Shown here one piece after another: positions 31,490 through 39,947 of a stretch of 64,000 bases of DNA. Under the pieces are notes generated by a model that was not told where the DNA came from, did no database searches, and saw only the letters and a program-made list of their open reading frames with translations. The position numbers and the translations under genes are program-made. The stretch comes from a bacterium (GTDB lineage: Bacteria; Patescibacteriota; Saccharimonadia; Saccharimonadales; UBA4665), in NCBI GenBank assembly GCA_021848145.1, contig JAJZMX010000004.1:310001-374000 (forward strand), read 5' to 3'. Numbering within the stretch: position 1 is the stretch's first letter; every line of letters begins with the position of its first letter.

Positions 31490-31729
31490 TTAACTAGACT
31501 GCAGGCTTTCAATTTGCCTTTCATGCTCGTTGACTTCATAGCTTAAGTCGGTGATTGCCGCTTTAACTATTTTCAAATCATCACCAACTACTTTAAGGAC
31601 ACTGTCTAGCCTATCCAGTTTATTTTTTATTTCTGGAACGTCTTTTACGGCTTCCTGGATTGCGCTTAGCTGGTCAGCTAAAACACCCCCTAAAACCTGC
31701 CTTTTCTCGTCCTCACTTAAAGACTGCAT
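31490..31729 (-). CDS. Small coiled-coil hypothetical protein
   Basis: 79-aa ORF, heptad-like pattern. Confidence 0.5.
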   Translation of the reverse strand: MQSLSEDEKRQVLGGVLADQLSAIQEAVKDVPEIKNKLDRLDSVLKVVGDDLKIVKAAITDLSYEVNEHERQIESLQSS

Positions 31730-31793
31730 TAACTTCTACTATAGCCCCAACTAGAGCAAGTAGTAAAGCCCTAAAGCTTTGATAGCAGTATTC

Positions 31794-31819
31794 ATCATTT
31801 TTAAATATGCAAAAATGAT
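31794..31819. repeat. Perfect 9-bp inverted repeat
   Basis: ATCATTTTT-AAATATGC-AAAAATGAT in the intergenic region downstream of the aldolase gene. Confidence 0.6.
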
Positions 31820-31920
31820 TATTTATCTTAGTAAAAAAATCAATTTAAGGGCTATTAATTTTTAGTTATTAATTTCTAAAACTGACTAGCTAAATAAAAT
31901 ATTGTTACTGCGTAGTCAAT

Positions 31921-32835
31921 TTATGGTCTAGCCTTACCACTAGAATTGAAATCGGCAATCTTACTTTCTACAACTCCTTGAACGGAACCTACCACGTCTT
32001 TAGTTATTAACTTAGCTACTGAATACTCATCGGGATTTTCCTTTAAAGATTTCTCAAGTGCTAGCCTATAAGCAATCCTCATATCTGAATTAATGTTAAT
32101 TTTACTAACACCAATTTTAACAGCGTCTTTAAAGTAGTGACCTGGAGTACCACTTCCTCCATGCAAGCTAATATTACATTCTATAGACTCTCTAATGCGT
32201 TTAAGAAGTTCTAAGTCTAGCACTTTGGGTACTGAATATTTACCATGTAAGTTACCGATTGCCGCCGCAAAAGTATCAATTCCTGTAGATTCTACAAACG
32301 CCCTTGCGGCATCAGGTGTAGAAAATGTCTTTTTTATTTCATCATAATCTATCGTTTCAGTATGTAGATTAGATGAACCCCCAAAATAATGAGGCTCGCT
32401 CTCGACAGATGCACCAGTTAGTTTGGCGTATTCTACGACCTCTTTAGTGGCGGCAATAATCTGCTCATCGCTGGCGTTATGATCAGCCTGGCTAATATCT
32501 ATGTGTATAAATTCAAAACCGGCTTCAATACCCGCCTTAGCTGCTTCTACGCTGGGACTGTGATCGAGATTAACATACATTTCAATCCCATACGTAGCTT
32601 TAGTGTTATCCACCAAATCTCGAATATTATCTAGCCCAATATCATTTACCTCTCCATGGCTAACCTCTACTAGTACAGGTGCGTTATGCTTTTGGGCAGC
32701 TTTGGCAACCGCGATAAGTGTAGGCTCATCGTCAAGGTTGAAAGCGCCGAATGCCCAATGCTCACGTCTAGCATCGTCCATTCTCACTCTAGCTTTTGCG
32801 CAGTTTTCTCTAATTTTTGGTAGGGTTAGTGGCAT
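31921..32835 (-). CDS. Class II fructose-bisphosphate aldolase family protein
   Basis: VLVEVSHGE, NLDHSPSVEAAKAGIEAGFEFIHID, ASVESE, ISLHGGSGTP, KININSDMR. Confidence 0.9.
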   Translation of the reverse strand: MPLTLPKIRENCAKARVRMDDARREHWAFGAFNLDDEPTLIAVAKAAQKHNAPVLVEVSHGEVNDIGLDNIRDLVDNTKATYGIEMYVNLDHSPSVEAAKAGIEAGFEFIHIDISQADHNASDEQIIAATKEVVEYAKLTGASVESEPHYFGGSSNLHTETIDYDEIKKTFSTPDAARAFVESTGIDTFAAAIGNLHGKYSVPKVLDLELLKRIRESIECNISLHGGSGTPGHYFKDAVKIGVSKININSDMRIAYRLALEKSLKENPDEYSVAKLITKDVVGSVQGVVESKIADFNSSGKARP

Positions 32836-32840
32836 TTATG

Positions 32841-33812
32841 TCAATCCTCCTTTTTAACTACTGTATGGGCAGCCATTCGAATGTGCTCGGCGTCCAAACC
32901 AAAATGTATTAATAATTCATTAGGGTCGCCCGATTCACCAAATCTGTCCCGCATTCCAATCCTAATAAGTGGGGAAGGGCAATTTTCAGATATAAGCTCG
33001 GCTATCGCTCCACCTAGTCCGCCATTAATCTGGGCTTCTTCTGCAGTAACAACTGCCCTAGTTTTATGAACGCTCTTAAGAACGGTTTCATAGTCCATAG
33101 GTTTAATTGTCGCAAGATGAATGACTTCCGCTTCAATACCGTCTTTATAAAGCTTTTCGGCCGCCACCAACGCATGATATGTCATCGTTCCCGTGGCAAT
33201 AATAGTTACGTCGCTGCCTTGCTCCATAACTAAAGCCTTACCGATCTCAAAAGGAGTATCTTGATTAGTTATTACTGGCGTGGCTTCCCTAGCCAGTCGC
33301 ATATAGTTTGGCCTAGGGTCAGACGCCATCGCTATGGTTGCCTTTTCTGCTTCCACGCTATCACACGGAGCAATTACGACCATATTAGGCAAAACACGCA
33401 TTAACGTTATATCTTCTAGCATTTGGTGTGTCGCACCGTCAGGCCCAACACTAACACCAGCGTGAGATCCAATTATTTTAACTGGTCTGTCATTCAAGCA
33501 AATTGTGGTGCGTATCTGTTCCCAGTTTCTGCCAGGACTAAACGCAGCGTAGCTGCTCACGAAGGGAATCTTTCCTGCAGCAGCCAGACCAGAGGCAACT
33601 GTTACTAAGTTCTGCTCAGCAACGCCAATCTCAACAAACCTTTCAGGAAAAGCCGCCTTAAACAGATGCATTTGAGTAGACTCCGTTAAATCAGCGCATG
33701 CAGCTACTACATTAGGATAAACATGGCCTGCCTTCTCAAGCCCTCTTCCAAATCCTTTTCTTATTGGCTCACTCGGCAAATCTTTATTTGATATATCTAA
33801 GTGGTTACTCAT
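32841..33812 (-). CDS. Transketolase, C-terminal subunit (ORF extends to 33893; start MSNHLDIS preferred)
   Basis: Pyr-binding domain ERFVEIGVAEQNLVTVASGLA; C-terminal transketolase domain. Confidence 0.9.
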   Translation of the reverse strand: MSNHLDISNKDLPSEPIRKGFGRGLEKAGHVYPNVVAACADLTESTQMHLFKAAFPERFVEIGVAEQNLVTVASGLAAAGKIPFVSSYAAFSPGRNWEQIRTTICLNDRPVKIIGSHAGVSVGPDGATHQMLEDITLMRVLPNMVVIAPCDSVEAEKATIAMASDPRPNYMRLAREATPVITNQDTPFEIGKALVMEQGSDVTIIATGTMTYHALVAAEKLYKDGIEAEVIHLATIKPMDYETVLKSVHKTRAVVTAEEAQINGGLGGAIAELISENCPSPLIRIGMRDRFGESGDPNELLIHFGLDAEHIRMAAHTVVKKED

Positions 33813-34662
33813 GCTCGCTCCTAATCTTCCCACGGAGTGTTCTAAGTTCTTTAAGAGCTTTAACTGCCTGTTCATAGTTTGGCGGCGCCCCATGCCAGTG
33901 GAAATCGTATTCCATAAAATCCACCCCTTTACCAGGTACGGTATGGGCGATTATCATAACAGGTTTTTCAACGATTGCCCTACCCATCGCACAGGCATCT
34001 ATAACGTCCTCAATATTATTACCGTCAATCTCAAGCACATGCCACCCGAAAGCTTCCCACTTTGCCCTATAGTCTTCAAGAGAAAGAACCATTTCAGTTG
34101 TTCCGTCTATCTGAATATTATTACGGTCAACAATTGCTATTAGATTGCTCAAATGGTTAGCACCAGCAAACATAGCAGCTTCCCAGACATTACCCTCGTC
34201 AGTTTCACCATCACCCATTACAACATATACCCATCGGTGAGTAATGTTATCCATACGATGGCCTAAAGCAATACCACATGCTTGGCTTAAGCCGCTGCCT
34301 AGGGGTCCAGATGTAGATTCCAGACCTGGTAGCCTCAGCCTTTCTGGATGTCCTTGCAACCTAGATCCAAGCTTTCTAAGAGTAAGTAGTTCCTTACGGT
34401 CAAAATATCCAGCTCTTGCCATAGTTGCATAGCGGACAGGAACACAGTGACCATTAGATAAGATCAAAATGTCCCTATCTTCCCAATCAGGATCTTTAGG
34501 ATTATGGTTTAAGATATCAAAATAAAGGGCCGTAAATATATCTGCCAAGCCTAATGGGCCAGCAGAATGTCCGCTTCCAGCATGTTCAAGCATTTCGATG
34601 ATATCTTGACGTATTTCGTTCGCAATTAACTCAAGTTGTTTTATAGATCTTTTACTTTGCAT
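33805..34662 (-). CDS. Transketolase, N-terminal (TPP-binding) subunit
   Basis: HAGSGHSAGPLGLADIFTALY, GDGETDEGNVWEAAMFAG, DRNNIQIDG. Confidence 0.93.
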   Translation of the reverse strand: MQSKRSIKQLELIANEIRQDIIEMLEHAGSGHSAGPLGLADIFTALYFDILNHNPKDPDWEDRDILILSNGHCVPVRYATMARAGYFDRKELLTLRKLGSRLQGHPERLRLPGLESTSGPLGSGLSQACGIALGHRMDNITHRWVYVVMGDGETDEGNVWEAAMFAGANHLSNLIAIVDRNNIQIDGTTEMVLSLEDYRAKWEAFGWHVLEIDGNNIEDVIDACAMGRAIVEKPVMIIAHTVPGKGVDFMEYDFHWHGAPPNYEQAVKALKELRTLRGKIRSEHE

Positions 34663-35305
34663 ATGGTTTTGGTTCAGTTAAAGCTAATTCTAGTTTAGCA
34701 TAAGCTTTCTTGGGACTCTTGGAATGCTGAATAAAGCCGCCAACATTAACAACATCAACGCCGTGAGATACAAGCTCAAATACATTACTATCCTTAACCC
34801 CTCCATCCCAGCCTATCTCAAGTCTTGGATTTAGAAGTTTTAATTGAATAATCTTCCCTAGCAGTGTCTTGTCGGCAATTGACCCGCCTTGATAACCAAG
34901 GTTGCCAGAAAATATTAAGGCGTGATCATATGCGTGAATGTATTGTTTTACTACCGAAACATCTGTTTCAGGCATTATCGCTATTCCGGCTTTAATGCCA
35001 TTAGAGCTTAATTTTTTAGCAGTATCAAAAAAATCAATTTGTGACTCGGCGTGTATAACTAATAAGTTGGGTTTCTTCTCTAAGGCGATAGCAACCTCTG
35101 CGTGAGGATGGGTGCTCATGACATGGATATCGGCTAGAATTTTTCTAGGCCAGTGCATTCTTGCAAAACTCAATAGTTTTCTAGGAGCAAAAGTGCCGTC
35201 TGACACATCCAGATGAACCCTATTAGATAAACTTTTAGCTTGTTTAAGCTGTGATTCGAACTCATCCCTGTTTACAACAGTTACAGTAGGACAAATCCAA
35301 GCCAT
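34652..35305 (-). CDS. rpe: Ribulose-phosphate 3-epimerase family protein
   Basis: HLDVSDGTFAPRK, DIHVMSTHP, GWDGGVKDSNV. Confidence 0.85.
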   Translation of the reverse strand: MAWICPTVTVVNRDEFESQLKQAKSLSNRVHLDVSDGTFAPRKLLSFARMHWPRKILADIHVMSTHPHAEVAIALEKKPNLLVIHAESQIDFFDTAKKLSSNGIKAGIAIMPETDVSVVKQYIHAYDHALIFSGNLGYQGGSIADKTLLGKIIQLKLLNPRLEIGWDGGVKDSNVFELVSHGVDVVNVGGFIQHSKSPKKAYAKLELALTEPKPYAK

Positions 35306-35314
35306 AGCTTCTTC

Positions 35315-35761
35315 CTAAGTTAAGTTATCTAACTCTTTTAAGCGCCTCTTAAAACGCGGGGCATCGGCAAACACAGTATTGATCCAGACATTTATAATAT
35401 CCTCAGCCTGTTTGGGTTTGGTTGATTTTGCAGATAGACAAAGAATATTACTATTGTCGTCATTCCTTGCTGCACGGGCTTCGGCAACATTCCAGCATAG
35501 TGCCGCTCGAATGCCTTTAAAACGGTTTGCGGCCATGCACATTCCTTGACCGCTACCACAAATCAAGATTCCTTTAGGGTCAACTTCCTCACTAGCAAGC
35601 ATTGCAGTCACTGTTCTTGAAGCAAATAATGGAAAATCATCGTTAGGATCTAGCTTGCTATTCCCTTCATCGACCACCTCGTGGCCTAGGCGTTCTAGAT
35701 ATTCACTAATCTGTCTTTTTAATTCCAATCCATTATGGTCCGAACCCAAGAATAATTTCAT
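35315..35761 (-). CDS. rpiB: Ribose-5-phosphate isomerase B (RpiB/LacAB family)
   Basis: LGSDHNGLELKRQI, GILICGSGQGMCMAANRFKGIRAALCW. Confidence 0.93.
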   Translation of the reverse strand: MKLFLGSDHNGLELKRQISEYLERLGHEVVDEGNSKLDPNDDFPLFASRTVTAMLASEEVDPKGILICGSGQGMCMAANRFKGIRAALCWNVAEARAARNDDNSNILCLSAKSTKPKQAEDIINVWINTVFADAPRFKRRLKELDNLT

Positions 35762-35788
35762 CTAACAGCCACCCTATATTTTGCCTTT

Positions 35789-36805
35789 TTAAGCCCCTTG
35801 AAGTAATCGACCCGTATCAGATACAAGTTCTACTAATCGATTAGAATATCCCCATTCATTATCATACCAAACGACAACTTTAGCTAAGTTCCCAGAAACT
35901 ACATTCGTGAGTTCTAAGTCAACTATACCTGAATTAGAATTACCAATATAGTCGGTACTAACTAAAGGTTCATCGGATACAGCGACGATACCCTGGTAAT
36001 AAGGATCATGAGAGGCTTTGGTAAGAACATCGTTAATCTGTTCCTTAGAAACGTTTTGTTTTAGCAGCATCGTCACGTCACTTAAACTAACAACAGGGGT
36101 TGGTACTCGTACGCTTAGGCCATCAAATTTACCAACTAAGCTTGGAACTGTTTTCGCAACAGCTATAGCAGCGCCAGTAGTTGTTGGAACTATATTATGT
36201 GGAGCCGACCTTCCTTCTCTTAAATCTTTTGCCGGCCCGTCTGTTAATGTCTGACTGGCAGTGTCGCTATGTACTGTAGTTAATAATGCCTTCTCGATTC
36301 CAAATTCTCGATCCAATATATCCATAACAGCTGCGACACTATTAGTGGTACAAGAAGCGTTAGAAATTATTTCACCGGCATCTTTCAATTCATCATCATT
36401 GGCGCCAATGACAATTGTCTTGACATCGTCACTCTTTGTTGGAGCAGAAATTACTACTCTTTTGGCGCCAGCTTTTAAGTGCGCACTAGCTTTATCGCTG
36501 GTCGTGAACCTACCAGTAGATTCAATAACTACATCAATATTGAGGTCTTTCCAAGGTAGAAGTGACGGATCTTTTTCAGCAAAAACTGGCATTTTCACGC
36601 CATCAATAATAAGGTTTTTTTCGTCGTACTCTACTTTGTGATGAAAATTTCCGTAGTTTGAGTCATGCGCCAACAGATAAGCTAACGTTTTAGTGTCTGT
36701 AAGGTCATTAACAGCAACTATTTCCAAATCATCACGGTCGCTAGCAATTCTGAAGGCAATACGACCGATTCTTCCAAATCCGTTAATTGCAACTCTTGTT
36801 TTCAT
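35789..36805 (-). CDS. gap: Glyceraldehyde-3-phosphate dehydrogenase, type I
   Basis: INGFGRIGR, SNASCTTNSVA, WYDNEWGYS. Confidence 0.97.
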   Translation of the reverse strand: MKTRVAINGFGRIGRIAFRIASDRDDLEIVAVNDLTDTKTLAYLLAHDSNYGNFHHKVEYDEKNLIIDGVKMPVFAEKDPSLLPWKDLNIDVVIESTGRFTTSDKASAHLKAGAKRVVISAPTKSDDVKTIVIGANDDELKDAGEIISNASCTTNSVAAVMDILDREFGIEKALLTTVHSDTASQTLTDGPAKDLREGRSAPHNIVPTTTGAAIAVAKTVPSLVGKFDGLSVRVPTPVVSLSDVTMLLKQNVSKEQINDVLTKASHDPYYQGIVAVSDEPLVSTDYIGNSNSGIVDLELTNVVSGNLAKVVVWYDNEWGYSNRLVELVSDTGRLLQGA

Positions 36806-36886
36806 ATGTACCCCCTTAAGGTTGTTTGTTTTATATTTTTACTATATCAGTTATGCTTACTCTTAATAAAGACCTAAGTAATAAGA

Positions 36887-37426
36887 TTAAGCTGAACCAT
36901 AGCGTTGAATTGATTCACGGATAACTTGCTTGGCTTCTTCGACATTACCCCAGCCAAGAACTTTAGTGCTGCCTGGTTTTTTAAGGTCTTTGTAGTGAGT
37001 GAAATGTTCAGATATCTTCTGCTGCCAACGCTCGCCTAAATCATCAAGGCTATTAACGCTGTCGCCGCTATCCCTGTCATCGTCGGGAACTGCGACTATT
37101 TTATGATCGCCTTCACCGTCATCCTCAAACTTTAATACCCCAATAATCTTACACTCTAGCCATACGCCAGTCGGAATCGGCTCGCTAGTAACTACTAATA
37201 CATCTAGCTCATCCCCATCTTCGTCTTTTGTTGCCGGAATAAAGCCATAATTAACCGGTTTGGCATAAATACTCGGTTCGACACGGTCGACCATGAAACA
37301 GGCTCGTTTGCGGTCATATTCAATTTTTAGATGGCTACCATAAGGTATTTCAACCACTGCATTAAGCTTTCCACCTTCAGTGTCTCCGGGAGTCAGTACT
37401 TGATTATAGTCAGGCATTACAAACAA
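36887..37426 (-). CDS. ppa: Inorganic pyrophosphatase (start MPDYNQ likely)
   Basis: EIPYGSHLKIEYD, DEDGDELDVLV, KIVAVP. Confidence 0.95.
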   Translation of the reverse strand: MFVMPDYNQVLTPGDTEGGKLNAVVEIPYGSHLKIEYDRKRACFMVDRVEPSIYAKPVNYGFIPATKDEDGDELDVLVVTSEPIPTGVWLECKIIGVLKFEDDGEGDHKIVAVPDDDRDSGDSVNSLDDLGERWQQKISEHFTHYKDLKKPGSTKVLGWGNVEEAKQVIRESIQRYGSA

Positions 37427-37479
37427 TCTCCTATTTATATCGTTTAATACATTGTAATGAATTAGTAATAAATTAGAAA

Positions 37480-38454
37480 CTAAGGGGTAACCTCTAACTG
37501 TTCTACCTTTGGATTGTGTAATCGACCTTCAAGATATTCACGTATCTTAAGAGCTGCCGTAGCGCCTTCACCAGATGCGCTGGCAATTTGCATGGTGGCG
37601 CCGCTTCTAACGTCTCCAGCTGCGAAAATGCCTTTTACGTTAGTTTCAAGGTTATTATCTGTTATAACGAAGCCTTGCTCATTTAACTTTACTTTTGAAT
37701 TTTTCAGAAAAGCAGTGTTGGGTTTAAGGCCTATAAAGATAAACACACCATCAGTATTAAAGTCTATATCTTTACCATCAGAACTAGTCCCAATCACCTT
37801 TGTTACTCCATTGTCGTCACCAACTATTTCCTTTGGCGTCACACCTAAATGAACTGTTATCTTGCCGTTGTCTAAATAAGGTTGTATCTCTTTTTGAAGC
37901 ACATCACTAGCTTTAATATTTGAGCGTACAAGTAAATCTATATGGGTTGCATACCTGGTTAAAAAAATCGATTCTTGTAGAGCTGAGTTACCACCTCCTA
38001 TAACAACAAGTCTTTTATCCCTATAAAAAGCTCCGTCGCACGTAGCACAGAAATGGACTCCACGTGCGTAATATTCCTCTTCGCCAGAAACTCCGGTTTT
38101 CTTATAATCACAGCCTGTAGTTATTAACACTGCCTTAGCCAGGATGTCGCCAGAAGTAGTCTCCAGTCTTTTGAGCTCGCCCTCATCATGGACTCCGCTA
38201 ACTTCGCCAAGTTCTATTTTTGCGCCAAAACGTTCAGCTTGCTCCCTAAGACTCTCCGCTAGCTCCAGACCGTGTACGCCTTTACTAAATCCTGGATAAT
38301 TATCTATAACATCGGTTACTGCAGCTAATCCTCCTACTACTCCTTTTTCAACAAGTAAGGTGTCTATGTCTTCCCTAGTTGTATAAATAGCCGCAGTTAA
38401 TGCTGCCGGGCCGGCTCCTACCATAACTACATCATGCATGTTCGTGTCACTCAT
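37480..38454 (-). CDS. trxB: Thioredoxin reductase
   Basis: GAGPAALTAAIYT, CATCDGAFYRDKRLVVIGGGNSALQE, GIFAAGDVR. Confidence 0.95.
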   Translation of the reverse strand: MSDTNMHDVVMVGAGPAALTAAIYTTREDIDTLLVEKGVVGGLAAVTDVIDNYPGFSKGVHGLELAESLREQAERFGAKIELGEVSGVHDEGELKRLETTSGDILAKAVLITTGCDYKKTGVSGEEEYYARGVHFCATCDGAFYRDKRLVVIGGGNSALQESIFLTRYATHIDLLVRSNIKASDVLQKEIQPYLDNGKITVHLGVTPKEIVGDDNGVTKVIGTSSDGKDIDFNTDGVFIFIGLKPNTAFLKNSKVKLNEQGFVITDNNLETNVKGIFAAGDVRSGATMQIASASGEGATAALKIREYLEGRLHNPKVEQLEVTP

Positions 38455-38517
38455 ATATATAAAGTCTCTCTAACTTACTTAAATCTATAATAGCCCAACT
38501 CTAGCTATATGTATTTT

Positions 38518-38766
38518 CTAATTTACCGCTGGAGCAAGTTTAGCCAAGTTATATCCAACAATAACTTCCTGACTATCATCAGTTTTAGTAACAACCGTAA
38601 CTGGCACAGTTAATACGCCACTTAGTTTGTGTGCTTCAGCTCTTCTCTCTGGTTCATGATCGAGGTTAACTTCTTTGTAGCCAATACCTTTGGCTTTAAG
38701 GTATGTTTTCACCATCTGGCAATAACCACAGGTGTCGCTAGTAAAGATGGTGATATTTTTGACCAT
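38518..38766 (-). CDS. Glutaredoxin-like protein
   Basis: FTSDTCGYCQMVKTYLKAKGI, TVPVTV. Confidence 0.9.
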   Translation of the reverse strand: MVKNITIFTSDTCGYCQMVKTYLKAKGIGYKEVNLDHEPERRAEAHKLSGVLTVPVTVVTKTDDSQEVIVGYNLAKLAPAVN

Positions 38767-38860
38767 TTTTGAGACTCCTTAAACTAGGTTTTTTATATTG
38801 TTTTCGCTACTTAAGGCCTTCAAACGTTTTTGTTTTTTTCATTAAGGTCTTAGTGTTTAA

Positions 38861-38890
38861 ATTATAGAATAGCGTTAGCTTTTTGGTCAA
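38861..38890 (-). promoter_or_regulatory. Putative promoter of the glutaredoxin/trxB cluster
   Basis: Minus strand TTGACC (38885-38890), 18-nt spacer, TATAAT (38861-38866). Confidence 0.6.
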
Positions 38891-38926
38891 TACACTATAT
38901 ATTGTGCTTTTTAGTACGAATCTGGC

Positions 38927-39472
38927 TTATTTATTCTTAACACCGTCAATCGTCACAATAAATACAAGATCTGAATTAGGTGGAATGCTCCCCGCTCCTT
39001 TTGATCCATATGCCATTGCGGAAGGTATAAGTAATTCGCGCGTACCACCAACTTTCATTCCAGGAATTCCCAATTGCCAACCCGGGATAACCTGACCCAA
39101 AGAGAAGGTCTGTGGTCCACCATGAGCTTGAGAGGTATCAAATATAACTCCGGTATCGGCTAGAGCACCTATATAGCCAGCAGTAACTGTAGCTCCAGAT
39201 TTAACTATTGTACCGTTGCCCTTCCTTATGTCGGAAACTTCTAAATGTTTTAGCGGGGATGTAAGTGGAGTAAACCCCTGAAGCTTAGAGCCTACCTGGT
39301 CAACATTAGAAGATTTGGAAGAATTTTTTGAGTTGGCTACAGTATTAACTGTAGTCGACGAACTACTATTACTGCTAGTTAATGAAATAATTACGGCTAT
39401 AGTTAATGCCGAACTAGTGACTAAAAACAATGCCGCACCAAAGCCGGCGAATACTCTACCCTTCATTGCCAT
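38927..39472 (-). CDS. FKBP-type peptidyl-prolyl cis-trans isomerase, membrane-anchored
   Basis: N-terminal TM, GTIVKSGATVTAGYIGAL, FDTS, VIPGWQLGIPGMKVGGTRELLIPSAMAYG. Confidence 0.93.
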   Translation of the reverse strand: MAMKGRVFAGFGAALFLVTSSALTIAVIISLTSSNSSSSTTVNTVANSKNSSKSSNVDQVGSKLQGFTPLTSPLKHLEVSDIRKGNGTIVKSGATVTAGYIGALADTGVIFDTSQAHGGPQTFSLGQVIPGWQLGIPGMKVGGTRELLIPSAMAYGSKGAGSIPPNSDLVFIVTIDGVKNK

Positions 39473-39481
39473 TGAAATTAA

Positions 39482-39937
39482 TTATACCGTTAATATGTCG
39501 GTTATGTCGATAGGTTCATCAGGAAAACCGTTAGATAAGGCTGTTATTAAGGCTTTCTTAAGTTGCGGTGATCTTAGTTCTAAATGTTCTAGCTCGCTTA
39601 ATTTTCGCCACAAAGGCTGGTACAGATTGCTGCCAAGTTTGTTAATCTTAGCTTCAGTCGAGTTTGCATCTAAGTTTACTTCACCACTCTTATATTGGCA
39701 TACAAAAACATATTGGACTCCATAAGGTTCTGGAGCATGCTCGATAAATACTAATTTAGGTTGACCGACATTAATGCCGGCTTCTTCTTTTATTTCTCTT
39801 AATACAGTCTGGATTGGTTCTTCCCCTAGCTCTACGCCACCGCCAATCAAAATATCGTATTCGTGCCCAAACTTATTACGATGCATGACTAGCATTGAAT
39901 CTTCTTTTATTATTATTGCCCTAGCGGCACTGCGCAT
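39482..39937 (-). CDS. NUDIX hydrolase
   Basis: GGGVELGEEPIQTVLREIKEEAGI Nudix box. Confidence 0.92.
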   Translation of the reverse strand: MRSAARAIIIKEDSMLVMHRNKFGHEYDILIGGGVELGEEPIQTVLREIKEEAGINVGQPKLVFIEHAPEPYGVQYVFVCQYKSGEVNLDANSTEAKINKLGSNLYQPLWRKLSELEHLELRSPQLKKALITALSNGFPDEPIDITDILTV

Positions 39938-39947
39938 GATTTAATCC

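Noticed and set aside
32841-34662. Split transketolase as a frameshifted pseudogene
   Set aside because: Two-subunit transketolases are well known; both halves have full domains and an 8-bp stop/start overlap with a plausible start at 33812.
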